From Paenibacillus sp. USDA918EY (GTDB lineage Bacteria; Bacillota; Bacilli; Paenibacillales; Paenibacillaceae), in the NCBI RefSeq assembly GCF_009870825.1, contig NZ_WTWY01000012.1:1-64000 (forward strand): 64,000 bases of DNA, read 5' to 3'. Made by a program: the position numbers and the translations under genes. The notes under the pieces were generated by a model, which did no database searches, was not told the DNA's origin, and saw only the letters and a list, made by a program, of their open reading frames with translations. Below are positions 15,754-25,067 of the stretch, one piece after another (within the stretch, counting starts at the first letter, position 1; every line of letters begins with the position of its first letter).

Positions 15754-16773
15754 TTATATTTTCTTATAGTCGCTATTCATGATCCCTTTCACGAGCCTCG
15801 GCCATTCCGGATTTGCAGGGCAATATTTTTTCGCGACTTTCTCTACGGTGGTATAACCCTTATTCACGTAGTTCTTCGAGATGAGTTGGCCGAATTTCTC
15901 CACGCAATCTTCCTTCGATTTAAAATAAAACGCTTTATTGTTCGAACCTCCTGTCGCGTTCAGTCCGAACAAATTGTTCTTCCTCGTCGCAAGCTTGCTT
16001 CTCCCATTGCCGCTCTCGAGCTTCATGACCGCAATTGTGAAATAGGCATTAATATCGTACTTTTCTTCGATTTCGAGCACCGCTTCTTCGAGACCATGTC
16101 CCGCAAGCCCCGTTCCGCGAAGCAATTCCTTAATGTGCTGTGCCTCCAATCCCGAATCCGAACGAATCGATGACGACGGTGCCGAAGGTTTGGCAGAGGA
16201 TCGCTTCGCAGCAGACTTGGCCGAAGTTTTCGGAATCGTTTGAGCAGGGCGTTTCGTCGTAGTCACGGGATCGGGTAACAGTGATGACGTCTGCCCTTCC
16301 ATTTTTTTCGCATAACCGCTATGTACGTATCCACCATCCTTAAGCTTAAGCCATCCATTTCCCGTCACACCGACGATTTGCAGCTTGTCGCCTTGCTCTT
16401 GCACCGCGAGAATCCGGGATTTCGCAGTCGGCCCGCTTCGAACATTCAGATAGGATGCAGTCACTTTATACGTGTGCGGTTGTTCCGTCCCGGATAAGTT
16501 CACGGATTTTCGCATATGCAATTTTTCAGAACGCAAAGCCTCGGCCTGCATGATTCGAGAGGATGAAAGGGTTTGCGGAACCGTGGGAGAATAAACAGGG
16601 GACAACTCGTTTGAGGTAATAACGAGCGGACTCGATTTTTGAACAAACGTCGCCAATCTATCGGGTTTCTGCCCATCAGCGACCAGACTCGGTAAAAAAT
16701 CCATACCGGTGGTAAGTAACACACTAAGACAAATCACATATACGAACAATTTTTGCTTGAATATTTTACGCAT
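15754..16773 (-). CDS. Secreted SH3b-glucosaminidase cell-wall hydrolase
   Basis: Probable exported peptidoglycan hydrolase. Residues 7-25 form a signal or anchor helix, residues 102-158 a bacterial SH3 domain (YKVTASYLNVRSGPTAKSRIL) for wall binding, residues 160-205 a Ser/Lys/Thr/Pro linker, and residues 210-339 a glucosaminidase/lysozyme-like domain with the presumed catalytic Glu253 in MKLESGNGRSKLATRKNNLFG. This cuts the glycan beta-1,4 bond between GlcNAc and MurNAc (family knowledge). The frame is open to 16959, but ATG 16773 has GAGGTG at six bases and gives a proper signal peptide, giving 339 residues. The gene stands alone with its own terminator. Confidence 0.85.
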   Translation of the reverse strand: MRKIFKQKLFVYVICLSVLLTTGMDFLPSLVADGQKPDRLATFVQKSSPLVITSNELSPVYSPTVPQTLSSSRIMQAEALRSEKLHMRKSVNLSGTEQPHTYKVTASYLNVRSGPTAKSRILAVQEQGDKLQIVGVTGNGWLKLKDGGYVHSGYAKKMEGQTSSLLPDPVTTTKRPAQTIPKTSAKSAAKRSSAKPSAPSSSIRSDSGLEAQHIKELLRGTGLAGHGLEEAVLEIEEKYDINAYFTIAVMKLESGNGRSKLATRKNNLFGLNATGGSNNKAFYFKSKEDCVEKFGQLISKNYVNKGYTTVEKVAKKYCPANPEWPRLVKGIMNSDYKKI

Positions 16774-17186
16774 GAACACACCTCTTCCCAGTAAAGTGAT
16801 GAAGTTCCTCGTAACGATAAAGGTTTGAATTGTACTCCACTCCATAAACGGAGTGTGTCCGGCTGATTGTGCTTCCTTGACAGAGATGCTTCCTCGTATT
16901 TTCTTTTCCAACTTTCGTCCGGACCTGGCACCGAGTATCCCGTTTTTTTTAAGATCCATTTTGTCCTACAATATGTAACAAAACTGAAACTTATTCATCA
17001 CGGTCTTTAAGATGCGTTTCAACTGGCACTCCGTTCCTCGTAGAGATCCTTTGTGCTCACTTCACTTGAATCAGATCCCGAACCCTCAAACCTCGCAAGA
17101 AAAAAAGGAACAGGCCCCTTTGGCCTGCTCCATGAATCAATAGATAAGATTGTCAAAACGTTTTATTTTTCATTCATAATATGTAG
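16774..17186. other. Intergenic region between DinB and glucosaminidase genes
   Basis: No gene is supported. It holds a small perfect hairpin (CACTCC/GGAGTG, 16838-16855) in the probable leader of the glucosaminidase gene and the DinB terminator at 17098-17131. No clear promoter could be assigned. Confidence 0.4.
17098..17131 (-). terminator. Strong terminator after DinB gene
   Basis: On the minus strand GGAGCAGGCC and GGCCTGTTCC pair (17131-17107) and TTTTTTT follows. Confidence 0.8.
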
Positions 17187-17669
17187 TCACTGAATTTCGA
17201 ACAACCCTCTGCCAATCAAATTGGCGGTCACCGGTTTTCTTCCGATCTCCCTTGCCCATACGGACAATTGACCGATGTGATGAATCTCGTGGGCGATTAA
17301 GTGCCGCATCACTTCCCCGTATTTATGGGGTTCCCGTTCCCCTGAATCGGTGATGTCGATCATCATTCGGTCTTCCAGGCTGTCGTTCCAAGCATAGACG
17401 AATGGAGCGAGCTCCGCGTGGCAAGAGGCGGAAAAAGCTTTTACTCGCTGCACACTAGCCACTTCCTCAAACGGAGGGATATGAATCGTTTTTTCTTGTA
17501 TACCACCGCATATCCATCCGTATTCAACGGCAACAATGTGATACAGCGTGGGAAGGATAGAACCTATGCCGCCGGTGCGTTTTTTAAGCAGCTCTGCCTC
17601 GCTCACCGAATCGCACCAGTCGAACCACTCGTCCCGAACTTGCCAGTTATACTCGAATAGCTTCAACAT
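17187..17669 (-). CDS. DinB-like four-helix metalloprotein
   Basis: A 160-residue DinB/YfiT-fold protein. The three His ligands expected for the divalent metal are present: one in TLYHIV and two in HEIHHIGQLSVWAREIG. Members of this superfamily are thiol-dependent transferases or have unknown roles in Bacillales; the name comes from damage-inducibility of B. subtilis dinB. The frame is open to 17747, but ATG 17669 has GGGAGG at eight bases and gives a normal start (MLKLFEYNWQVRDEW). It follows the YdeI gene by 44 bases on the same strand and is probably co-transcribed with it. Substrate unknown. Confidence 0.82.
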   Translation of the reverse strand: MLKLFEYNWQVRDEWFDWCDSVSEAELLKKRTGGIGSILPTLYHIVAVEYGWICGGIQEKTIHIPPFEEVASVQRVKAFSASCHAELAPFVYAWNDSLEDRMMIDITDSGEREPHKYGEVMRHLIAHEIHHIGQLSVWAREIGRKPVTANLIGRGLFEIQ

Positions 17670-17713
17670 TTTTGCAGCCTCCCGTGAAGGTTTAACAACA
17701 ACCCCAGAGCATT

Positions 17714-18286
17714 TTAATAATCTAATAGACGACCGTGATCGTTCCATTGACCATACAGTTTGTTTTCTTTCGTGTTCGTTATGAATTTGTCTAATCTGCT
17801 CTTAAATAACTCCGGTTGATTTTTAATGCTTTGGATCGTGTCGATCCGAACTCTTTTATAGAGATCCGGAAACGCCAAAAAATTCTCATATACTTGCTTA
17901 TCTTCTTTTAACCTTTGCTCTATCCCCTTATCTATTTTAACAGAATTTAGATCCATATCAGGAAGAACCCTTCTTCCCTCGCCCCTCATCAACCCCAACT
18001 TTTCAAGTCGGCGGACACGTTCTTTATTTAATTCCGTCCATGAACTTTTTTTACTTCTGGGAGACAGTCTCTGCGCCAGATCCGTTTCCGAAATTTTCTT
18101 TTTGACTCCATCGATCCAACCAAAACACAACGCTTCCTCGACCGCGTCCAAATAATACAGCATATCCGGGGTAGGCTTCATACTAACCAAGACCCAGCAG
18201 AACTTTTCAATCTGGCCATTTTCCTGCAGCCAACTCCTCAAGTCTTCTCTCGATCGTACTGGAATTAAATTTTCGATTTCCATCAT
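17714..18286 (-). CDS. YdeI/OmpD-associated family protein
   Basis: A 190-residue protein with the family signature in the first half (CWVLVSMKPTP, then EEALCFGWIDGVKKKI) and a C-terminal region rich in Lys and Arg (SPRSKKSSWTELNKERVRRLEKLGLM). The family, found widely in bacteria and named for E. coli YdeI-associated proteins, has been linked to bacteriocin or peptide tolerance in some organisms, but its biochemical role is unknown. The start at 18286 has no strong ribosome site; a second ATG directly follows. Downstream lies the DinB gene on the same strand. Confidence 0.75.
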   Translation of the reverse strand: MMEIENLIPVRSREDLRSWLQENGQIEKFCWVLVSMKPTPDMLYYLDAVEEALCFGWIDGVKKKISETDLAQRLSPRSKKSSWTELNKERVRRLEKLGLMRGEGRRVLPDMDLNSVKIDKGIEQRLKEDKQVYENFLAFPDLYKRVRIDTIQSIKNQPELFKSRLDKFITNTKENKLYGQWNDHGRLLDY

Positions 18287-18361
18287 TAAAATCCATGTTC
18301 CTTTCTAAATGAATTTCATTCCCCATATTAGCCAGCCCTGATTATTTTCGTTATTGCCTCC

Positions 18362-19543
18362 CTAACGTTCGTTTATGTTTGCTTTCTCGACCGTTGATTT
18401 GGCAATTGCTATTTTTATCATGATCAGCAGAAAGGCAATCATCAAAAGCATTATACCGCTCCAGATAAGCCGATGCGCGTCCAGCCGAGAAATAAACCAG
18501 CCGCCGATCAATGTCCCCACCGTAATGCCGACATTCGAAAAGGAAACAAATAAACTGTTCCCGAATTCGGGAGCTTCTTTTGCATCCGTCATCAACAAGC
18601 CTTGACTTAGAATAAGCCCTCCGGAATGCACGGCTCCCCAAACCAATACGATGACCGCCATCGGCAAAAAATAAGCACCAAAATAATAAGCGCACAAGTA
18701 AATGACCGCATATACGAGAGGAAACAAGATGACCGTTTTTGTCATGCTTTTGTTCAGAAAGAACCCGAACATAAAGTTCCCGACAATCATGGTGACGCCA
18801 AAGACCATCAACATCACGCTAATCCATGTGCCGTTCATATGGGTGACTTCTCCAAGATATTCGGCAAAGTAGCTATACACCGAACTCATGGCTGTAAAGA
18901 TCGTCACGACGATCAAGATCGTTAACCACAATTGGGGTTTGCGCAATATGCCGAGCTGCTTGCCGAAAGACATTCTTTCCTTAACAGGCATCGAAGGAAG
19001 CCAGAGAAGTATGCCTATAAAAGCAATCACGCTCACAACAGCTCCAAACAGGAATGCAGCTCCGAGTGAAATTTTTGCGGCAAGATAGGTTGTAATCGGC
19101 ACACCAAAAGCAAATCCGGCGGTTACTCCGGCCAATACTTGGGTGACCGCTTTGCCGCTCCTTTCGGGAGAAACAAGGCTGGCGGCGGTCGCAACCGCAA
19201 TCGAGAAAAAGATAGGATGGAAAAAAGCAGGAACAATCCGGAAAGCCAGCATCACTTCGAACCTGGTAGTATAGGCATACACAATATTAGAGACGGCAAA
19301 CATAAGGATAGCGGTTAGTAAAATCACTTTTCGATTGACGCCGGAAGCGAGTAATGCCAGGAATGGACCTGAAATGGCGACAATAAAAGCAAATACGCTT
19401 ACAAGGTACCCGGCTTGTGAAGACGTTATTCCAAATTTTTGAGCGACTTGGGGAAGAACGCCGATCATGCCCATTTCGGTTGTAATGATGCCAAAGATAC
19501 CTAAAGCCAGAAAAAAGATAAGCGAAGAACGAATGTTTTTCAT
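18362..19543 (-). CDS. MFS efflux transporter, DHA1-like
   Basis: A 393-residue integral membrane protein with 12 hydrophobic segments. The motif A region after TM2 reads LASGVNRKVILL and the family pattern RSGKAVTQVLAGVTAGFAFGVP occurs before TM5, as in drug:H+ antiporters of the DHA1 group and purine/arabinose efflux pumps (PbuE, AraJ). Export of a small hydrophobic or nucleobase-like compound is likely but unproven. The ATG at 19558 overlaps a GGAGG that serves as the ribosome site of ATG 19543, so the latter was chosen. It is transcribed alone or after the VOC gene, from which a terminator separates it. Confidence 0.85.
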   Translation of the reverse strand: MKNIRSSLIFFLALGIFGIITTEMGMIGVLPQVAQKFGITSSQAGYLVSVFAFIVAISGPFLALLASGVNRKVILLTAILMFAVSNIVYAYTTRFEVMLAFRIVPAFFHPIFFSIAVATAASLVSPERSGKAVTQVLAGVTAGFAFGVPITTYLAAKISLGAAFLFGAVVSVIAFIGILLWLPSMPVKERMSFGKQLGILRKPQLWLTILIVVTIFTAMSSVYSYFAEYLGEVTHMNGTWISVMLMVFGVTMIVGNFMFGFFLNKSMTKTVILFPLVYAVIYLCAYYFGAYFLPMAVIVLVWGAVHSGGLILSQGLLMTDAKEAPEFGNSLFVSFSNVGITVGTLIGGWFISRLDAHRLIWSGIMLLMIAFLLIMIKIAIAKSTVEKANINER

Positions 19544-19573
19544 AAATAGCGCCTCCATGGGTTTGCGTCATAC

Positions 19574-19610
19574 TAATAAAAAAATGGCCTTCAGTTGCAA
19601 GACCATTTTT
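19574..19610 (-). terminator. Terminator after VOC gene
   Basis: Minus strand AAAAATGGTCTT pairs with AAGGCCATTTTT and runs into TTTATT. Confidence 0.65.
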
Positions 19611-19619
19611 GAGAGTGAT

Positions 19620-20084
19620 TTACGGATTGTTAGAGATGACGTTATCAAGAAACTTGTCTGCGTCACCATTAAACTTCCAGGAGACTCCGTACTTATCAAC
19701 CAACATTCCAAAGCACGAAGACCAAGGCGTATTCGATAACGGCATGATCACATAACCGCCTTCAGACAAATTGGAAAAGTAATTTTCCAGCGTCTGTTTA
19801 TCATCATTAACGATACTAATCAGTATATTGTTGCCTTTAACCAACTCGCCAGTTACATTTTTCATCGACGGCAAAATATCCGACATCATGATTTTCCCGC
19901 CTGCAAATTCGATTGAAGACTCCATGATCATGTTCAGTTCGTTTTCCGGCAACGGGTAATTTGGATCTTGCGGGAAATCCTTAAATTTAACCTTTTTTAC
20001 TTCAATGGCGTTTAAAGCCTCCGCATAAAATTCAATCGCTTGTTCTGCATTCCCATCAAAGTTTAAATAAACAATCGCTGGCAT
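19620..20084 (-). CDS. VOC-fold protein, PhnB/glyoxalase-like
   Basis: A 154-residue member of the vicinal oxygen chelate superfamily, PhnB-like branch (YLNFDGNAEQAIEFYAEAL at the start, then GGYVIMPLSNTPWSSCFGMLVDKYGVSWKFN). Such proteins are predicted metal-binding or ligand-binding proteins; most lack a known reaction. ATG 20084 with AGGAGG at nine bases was chosen over the in-frame 20168, which would run through the operator region. It is divergent from the WYL regulator at 20186; a dyad at 20131-20150 lies between them, which suggests control by that regulator. Confidence 0.82.
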   Translation of the reverse strand: MPAIVYLNFDGNAEQAIEFYAEALNAIEVKKVKFKDFPQDPNYPLPENELNMIMESSIEFAGGKIMMSDILPSMKNVTGELVKGNNILISIVNDDKQTLENYFSNLSEGGYVIMPLSNTPWSSCFGMLVDKYGVSWKFNGDADKFLDNVISNNP

Positions 20085-20130
20085 AAAGTAAAACCTCCTT
20101 CTTGGTATAAATGTAGTATAATGATCAAAA

Positions 20131-20150
20131 GGTGACAGCTGTATGTCACC
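20131..20150. promoter_or_regulatory. Palindromic operator between VOC and WYL regulator
   Basis: GGTGACA and TGTCACC form a perfect 7-base dyad around GCTGTA. It lies just upstream of a minus-strand TATACT (about 20119-20114) and 35 bases before the WYL regulator, so either gene could be controlled from it. Confidence 0.5.
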
Positions 20151-20185
20151 GTTTATAAATAAGTGCAAAAAAAGAAGGAGAACCT

Positions 20186-21097
20186 ATGGAAAAGGTTGAG
20201 AGATTAATATCCATCATCATGATCTTGCTGAAAAAGGATGTTGTTTCAACCAAAGAATTCGCACAATTGTTTAACGTTTCCAAAAGAACGATTCTTCGTG
20301 ACATGGAAACGCTGAGTTTATCCAACATCCCCATCTATGCGGTCAACGGAGTTAACGGCGGCTACGGTATTATGGATGAATACAAGGTTGATAAACGCCT
20401 TTTAAGCAGCGCCGACCTGGAGAATATATTAACTGCGCTCGGCGGATTGGAACAAATTCTCATCAGCGAAGAAGTTGAAGTGACGATAAAAAAAATAGAA
20501 GCCATGGTTAGCCCATTGACTCCGAAAGGTTCGATCCAATTGTCGTTTTATGATTGGGAGGGTCGGTCGGAAATTCGCCAAACCTTGAAGAAGTGTCAAG
20601 AAGCAATATTAGCGAGAAGGTTCATTTCATTTGATTATATCGATAAAAATGGCGTAATTACGAACAGAATGGTCGAGCCGTATCAGCTTCATTTTAGCGA
20701 AACGAGTTGGTATCTAAAAGGTTTCTGTTTGCATCGTATGAGATACAGAACGTTTAAATTGTCCCGGATGGATCATCTTCAGTTGGATGAAAAAACATTC
20801 AGCCCTAGAGATGATTCGTTAGAACAAGAGCAAGATGCGAGTTATCAACCGGAGCTGGTCGCTGTAAAAGCGTTGATTTCGCCTAACATCAAAGATCATT
20901 TCATTGAAAGATACGGCCGTAAGAGTATCGAAAACTATAATTCCGAATTTTTCCTGGCAACGATCCATGTGCCTCAAAACAGCATTGGATTTCAATTTTT
21001 AGCGGGTTTCGGTACAAATTTAAAAATCGTAGCGCCGAGAACATATGTTGAAGACTTTCGAAATTATTTAAATCAAATGATGGAAAAGTACATCTAA
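20186..21097 (+). CDS. HTH-WYL transcriptional regulator (YafY type)
   Basis: A 303-residue regulator with an N-terminal winged HTH (STKEFAQLFNVSKRTILRDMETL) and a C-terminal WYL domain (SFDYIDKNG...VEPYQLHFSETSWYLKGFCLHRMRYRTFKLSRM) plus WCX-like extension. WYL domains bind ligands, often nucleic acid fragments or small molecules, to tune DNA binding. A good ribosome site (AGAAGGAG) lies before ATG 20186. Transcribed divergently from the VOC gene, the usual target arrangement in Bacillales. The ligand is unknown. Confidence 0.88.
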   Translation: MEKVERLISIIMILLKKDVVSTKEFAQLFNVSKRTILRDMETLSLSNIPIYAVNGVNGGYGIMDEYKVDKRLLSSADLENILTALGGLEQILISEEVEVTIKKIEAMVSPLTPKGSIQLSFYDWEGRSEIRQTLKKCQEAILARRFISFDYIDKNGVITNRMVEPYQLHFSETSWYLKGFCLHRMRYRTFKLSRMDHLQLDEKTFSPRDDSLEQEQDASYQPELVAVKALISPNIKDHFIERYGRKSIENYNSEFFLATIHVPQNSIGFQFLAGFGTNLKIVAPRTYVEDFRNYLNQMMEKYI

Positions 21098-21265
21098 AAG
21101 CCGGCATTTAAAAATCCCCTTACAGCACCAGGTATTATTTCGCCTCGTACCATAAGAGGATCTTAACACGGATTGAAGCAGTCTAGTCATAATTCATGAT
21201 CGATTCACTGGAATGAGGGTATTCCAAAGAAGCTGCCATCGACGCGGGATATAATACGATCCCTA

Positions 21266-21688
21266 CTACCCTAAGAAAGCGATGGAGCGTTTTACTTTCT
21301 TTGCAAAAGCAATGGGGTTGTCGATCGATTCCCAGTGAATGTACATTAGACGAGGTTCCTCAAACAGCCAGTGATTATGAACGGCGGTTACTTTAATGCC
21401 GTTTTTACGGAGGTTTGTCAGCAATTGATTTACCTGGTTTTGAAAGAGAGCCGTTTCCCCTAAGCAGAGCGCGCGTCCCGAACTGTCCAATGATTCAAAC
21501 GAGAACAGTTGATAGCGGATCAATGGGGATGTCGAACGTCTTCCTAAAACAGACGCTCTTATCTTTCTATTTCTGGTAACAAAACAAACCGGACCTTTTG
21601 TAATGGAATGCTCTGTTCCACCTAATATAGTTGAAAATTCATTACATATTTTTCTAAAGCGGGCACTTGCTTTCACTGGTTGAGACAT
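21266..21688 (-). CDS. DUF1259 domain protein, copy 2
   Basis: A 140-residue protein of the DUF1259 (LppY/LpqO-like) family. The conserved segment is GETALFQNQVNQLLTNLRKNGIKVTAVHNHWL followed by EPRLMYIHWES, with three His that could bind a metal or ligand. No signal peptide is present, unlike the mycobacterial lipoprotein members. It lies 51 bases after a closely similar gene (21740-22159) on the same strand, clearly a tandem duplication. AAAGGATG precedes ATG 21688. Function unknown. Confidence 0.72.
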   Translation of the reverse strand: MSQPVKASARFRKICNEFSTILGGTEHSITKGPVCFVTRNRKIRASVLGRRSTSPLIRYQLFSFESLDSSGRALCLGETALFQNQVNQLLTNLRKNGIKVTAVHNHWLFEEPRLMYIHWESIDNPIAFAKKVKRSIAFLG

Positions 21689-21739
21689 GCAGTATCATCC
21701 TTTCATTAAATGATCGATACACCTTCAATTCGGGCCGCA

Positions 21740-22159
21740 TTAACCTAAGAACGCTATGGATTCTTTGGTTCTTTTTGCAAACACAATAGGATTCATCTTG
21801 GCTTCCCAGTGCATGTACATCAACCGTGGGTTTTCGTTCAGCCAGTGATTGTGGACCGCAGTCACTTTTATCCCGCGTTTACGGAGATTCGACATCAATC
21901 GATTGACTTGATTTTGGTGTACGGCAGTCTCACCCAAACAAAGCGCGCGTCCCGACTTATCCAGAGATTCAAACGAAAACATTTGCATTTGAACCAATGG
22001 GGATCGCGTTCTTCTTCCCAAGATGGTTTCTCTGAGGTTCGTCATCCGCGTGACAAAACAAACCGGACCTTGATCGACTTCCGATTCGCCTCCTAATATT
22101 TTTCCGAATTGAGTACAAAGCTTTTGGAATTGCGGGCTTACTTTCACTTGTTTCGCCAT
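21740..22159 (-). CDS. DUF1259 domain protein, copy 1
   Basis: A 139-residue paralogue of the downstream gene; more than half of the residues are identical, with the block SGRALCLGET and the segment GIKVTAVHNHWL shared exactly. ATG 22159 has GGGAGG at six bases; the in-frame ATG at 22180 overlaps the ribosome site and is unlikely. It is the first gene of a two-gene unit. The conservation of the His residues in both copies suggests both are functional. Reaction or ligand unknown. Confidence 0.72.
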   Translation of the reverse strand: MAKQVKVSPQFQKLCTQFGKILGGESEVDQGPVCFVTRMTNLRETILGRRTRSPLVQMQMFSFESLDKSGRALCLGETAVHQNQVNRLMSNLRKRGIKVTAVHNHWLNENPRLMYMHWEAKMNPIVFAKRTKESIAFLG

Positions 22160-22350
22160 ATGAATCCTCCCTTTCATCATGCTCGGTTCATTCTATGACG
22201 AAAGATATGAAAGGACTTGGATGGCTGTTCGTATTTTAAAAACTAATTGCAAGATGGCCTAGGCGGAATGAGGTCTTAAACAATACGATTTTTTTATAAA
22301 ACATAGGGCGGCAAGAAGCCTCTTTCTTCTGACACGAATATTTGAAAATA

Positions 22351-22388
22351 AAAAAACATCCCATTTCTCCGGCGAGAGTGGGATGTTT
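22351..22388 (-). terminator. Strong terminator after amino acid permease
   Basis: Minus strand AAACATCCCA and TGGGATGTTT pair, followed by TTTTATTTTC. Confidence 0.8.
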
Positions 22389-22421
22389 ATAGTTTATTCT
22401 AGCGGACGTTTGCCGCCCGAT

Positions 22422-23807
22422 TCATCTGCCGCGATGTTCGGAAGTTGTTTGATCGCTTATGGGAACAGCCTTGCCGACCCTAAAAGCGTAAAAGCTAATC
22501 ACAACGATACCTAAGAAAACGATGCCGATCAAAAGGGAGATGCGCGTCTCATCGTTTAACCACATTCCAACCAGGACCATCAGCAAAAAGGCGATGGTTA
22601 CATAGTTGGTCAGCGGGGCAAAAGGCATTTTGAACGGATGATTTGCGTCCCCTCTGACTTTTCTGAATTTGATTTGACTGATTAGAATGACAAACCACGG
22701 TACCATACCGGGAAGTACGCTGGCGCTGTACACGTGCACAAACAAATTTTTCGGTGCAATATAGCTTAAGATTACGCCAATGCCCAATCCTACGAGTACG
22801 CCAATCGTTCCCAGCAGAGGCACGCCGTTGCGGGACAATTTCGTAAAGATTTTCGGCGCCTGTCCATTGACTCCTAATGTATAAAGCATGCGTCCTGCGC
22901 TATATATCCCGCTGTTACAACCTGACATGGCAGAGGTGATGACGACAAAGTTGATGAGCCCCGCCGCTGCCGTGATGCCGATTTTCGCAAACGTTGCAAC
23001 GAACGGACTGCCGACGGCTTGCAATTGATTCCAAGGATAAACCGTTACGATCACAAAAATCGCGCCAATGTAAAAGATCAAAATCCGCCAAATAATGCTT
23101 TGCGTCGCGCTCATTAACGTTTTTTGCGGGTTCTTTGCCTCTCCTGCTGTAATTCCGATGAGTTCAACGCCTTGGTAGGCCCCGGCCACCAGCGCGAGGG
23201 CAAAGAAAAAGCCCGACCATCCACCGGTGAAAAAGCCTCCATGCTGCCACAGGTTGGAAAATCCGACCGGAGTCCCTCCGTTGCCGATCCCGAAGAAAAT
23301 AAGGCCAACCCCAGCAACAATCATCAATATGATGGTGACGATTTTAATCATCGCAAACCAAAACTCAAATTCGCCAAATAATTTCACGGAAAATAGATTG
23401 GCTGCCCCGAGAATCACCATGGCGACGATTCCCGGAATCCAAGCCGGCAAATCCGGAAACCAATATTTCGTGTACGTCCCAACGGCAATGATCTCCGACA
23501 TCCCGACAATCACCCATTGAAACCAGTTGCTCCAAGCCGTCATATACCCTGCCAATGGATGAATGTACTTATGGCCGAAGGTTGCAAATGACCCCGTGCT
23601 CGGCTCTACGTACTGCATTTCCCCCATGGCGCGCATAATAAAAAAGATAAAAATCCCTACAATGGCATACGCAAGCATCACCGATGGACCCGTCCATTGG
23701 ATCGTGCTTGCAGAGCCCATAAATAACCCGACACCGATGGTGCCGCCCAAAGCTATCATCTGAATATGACGAGCTCCGAGCCCTCTCTTTAATTCGTTGT
23801 TTTTCAT
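22422..23807 (-). CDS. Amino acid permease, APC family AAT type
   Basis: Proton-coupled amino acid importer of the APC superfamily. The 461-residue protein has twelve hydrophobic segments and the family signatures: GLGARHIQMIALGGTIGVGL at TM1, SGCNSGIYSAGRMLYTLG in the middle and GEAKNPQKTLMSATQSIIWRI before TM6. Closest in look to the B. subtilis GabP/AlaP/AapA group and E. coli CycA/GabP, so Ala, Ser, Gly or GABA are likely substrates; it cannot be decided here. ATG 23807 with GAGGGGG at eight bases was chosen over ATG 23843. It stands alone. Confidence 0.88.
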   Translation of the reverse strand: MKNNELKRGLGARHIQMIALGGTIGVGLFMGSASTIQWTGPSVMLAYAIVGIFIFFIMRAMGEMQYVEPSTGSFATFGHKYIHPLAGYMTAWSNWFQWVIVGMSEIIAVGTYTKYWFPDLPAWIPGIVAMVILGAANLFSVKLFGEFEFWFAMIKIVTIILMIVAGVGLIFFGIGNGGTPVGFSNLWQHGGFFTGGWSGFFFALALVAGAYQGVELIGITAGEAKNPQKTLMSATQSIIWRILIFYIGAIFVIVTVYPWNQLQAVGSPFVATFAKIGITAAAGLINFVVITSAMSGCNSGIYSAGRMLYTLGVNGQAPKIFTKLSRNGVPLLGTIGVLVGLGIGVILSYIAPKNLFVHVYSASVLPGMVPWFVILISQIKFRKVRGDANHPFKMPFAPLTNYVTIAFLLMVLVGMWLNDETRISLLIGIVFLGIVVISFYAFRVGKAVPISDQTTSEHRGR

Positions 23808-23993
23808 GCAGTTTCCCCCTCTGCTGCTCTCTTCGCTGTTCATTGGATAAGTCGCAATGGATTACTTTTTTGGTTTTGTAAGCGCTACTCTAATTGTATT
23901 ATCTTGTACGCATGAAAACAATCCTCTTCATTTGGAAAACATTCAAGGGGCGTCCGGGTAAATTCAAAACGATTTGGGTTTCACCCGCACGGC

Positions 23994-24956
23994 TTAAGGG
24001 CGGAATATGCATAACCTATCTTGTATACCTTTTAAGACTTCTTCCGGCACTTCCCTAGCCTTGACATCCTCGCCGAGAAAAAGCAGCCAATTTGTTATTT
24101 CGGTCAATTCTTCGGAATGATTCACATTAATAAAAGTCTTTAGAACAGCTGTCGTTTGGTAAGGATTCGTATAGGAAATGGAAACTTTGATAGGATGGTA
24201 TTTTTTGAATTGGGCAATCGCCTTTGGACCAAGTTCAAGGACAAGATTAGTGACTTCATCCTTCATACTTAGCTTTTCTAGAATCTTTTTTTTGCTTAAT
24301 CTATGTTTCACTGGGTATGGTTTGACATCGGTGAGATTGTCGACAGAAAAAATCCGTCTCCGCTCTTCCTCCAAGTCAAAGCCTTCAATATGCCATAAGC
24401 TTTTTTCGCGATAAAGATGCAAAAGATAAATGGAATAGGACTTGATTACCTTCTCTTCTTCGATCGTAATCAATAAATAGCTGTCCACAAGAAGGATTTG
24501 GATCAGTTTTTCCAACATGGGATGGGGCAGGTCCGACAAATCAAGCAGGTCGGGATTATTCGGGTTGGTCCCTTCAAACAGCAAAATTTGATTTAAAAGA
24601 ACAAGGTCATCCTGCTGGTTTTCCGAGATGAGGCCCAGCAATTTTTCAGCCAAAGACTGGCGGCTTTTTAGATAAGGGAGCTGCTGGTTTCTTGTGGCCA
24701 TAAAAGCAATAAAAAGAGCCTTGATTTCAGTATCGGTAAAACGCACCGTGGGCAGGACGGAGTTGTTCATCACAAAATACCCCCCATCCCTCCCCACTTC
24801 TGCGACAAGCGGCATCCCCATGGCTTCAATTTCTCTAATATCCCTAACCGCTGTCGAACGCGAAATGTTAAATTCCCGCATAATTTCAGAAATGGTAAAG
24901 TGGGCGCGGTTGTTGATATACCGCATGATGATATTAATCCGTTCAACTTTTTTCAT
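23994..24956 (-). CDS. HTH-WYL transcriptional regulator (YafY type)
   Basis: A 320-residue regulator with an N-terminal HTH (FTISEIMREFNISRSTAVRDI), the short linker GRDGGYFVMN typical of YafY proteins, and a WYL-type domain (SYSIYLLHLYREKSLWHIEGFDLEEERRRIFSVDNL). ATG 24956 is preceded by GGGGG. It is transcribed divergently from a small GyrI-like protein (25068) with about 110 bases between; that pairing (WYL/DeoR-like regulator with effector-binding-domain protein) is common in Bacillales, so the partner is its probable target. Ligand unknown. Confidence 0.85.
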   Translation of the reverse strand: MKKVERINIIMRYINNRAHFTISEIMREFNISRSTAVRDIREIEAMGMPLVAEVGRDGGYFVMNNSVLPTVRFTDTEIKALFIAFMATRNQQLPYLKSRQSLAEKLLGLISENQQDDLVLLNQILLFEGTNPNNPDLLDLSDLPHPMLEKLIQILLVDSYLLITIEEEKVIKSYSIYLLHLYREKSLWHIEGFDLEEERRRIFSVDNLTDVKPYPVKHRLSKKKILEKLSMKDEVTNLVLELGPKAIAQFKKYHPIKVSISYTNPYQTTAVLKTFINVNHSEELTEITNWLLFLGEDVKAREVPEEVLKGIQDRLCIFRP

Positions 24957-25067
24957 CGGAACCCCCTAAACAGTATCATTTTTTGACATGATTAAAAGCT
25001 ATTATAAACCCATCAAGTGAAAAGACAAATCATTTGATAAATTCAAAAAAAAAGGAAGGTTTTGAAT

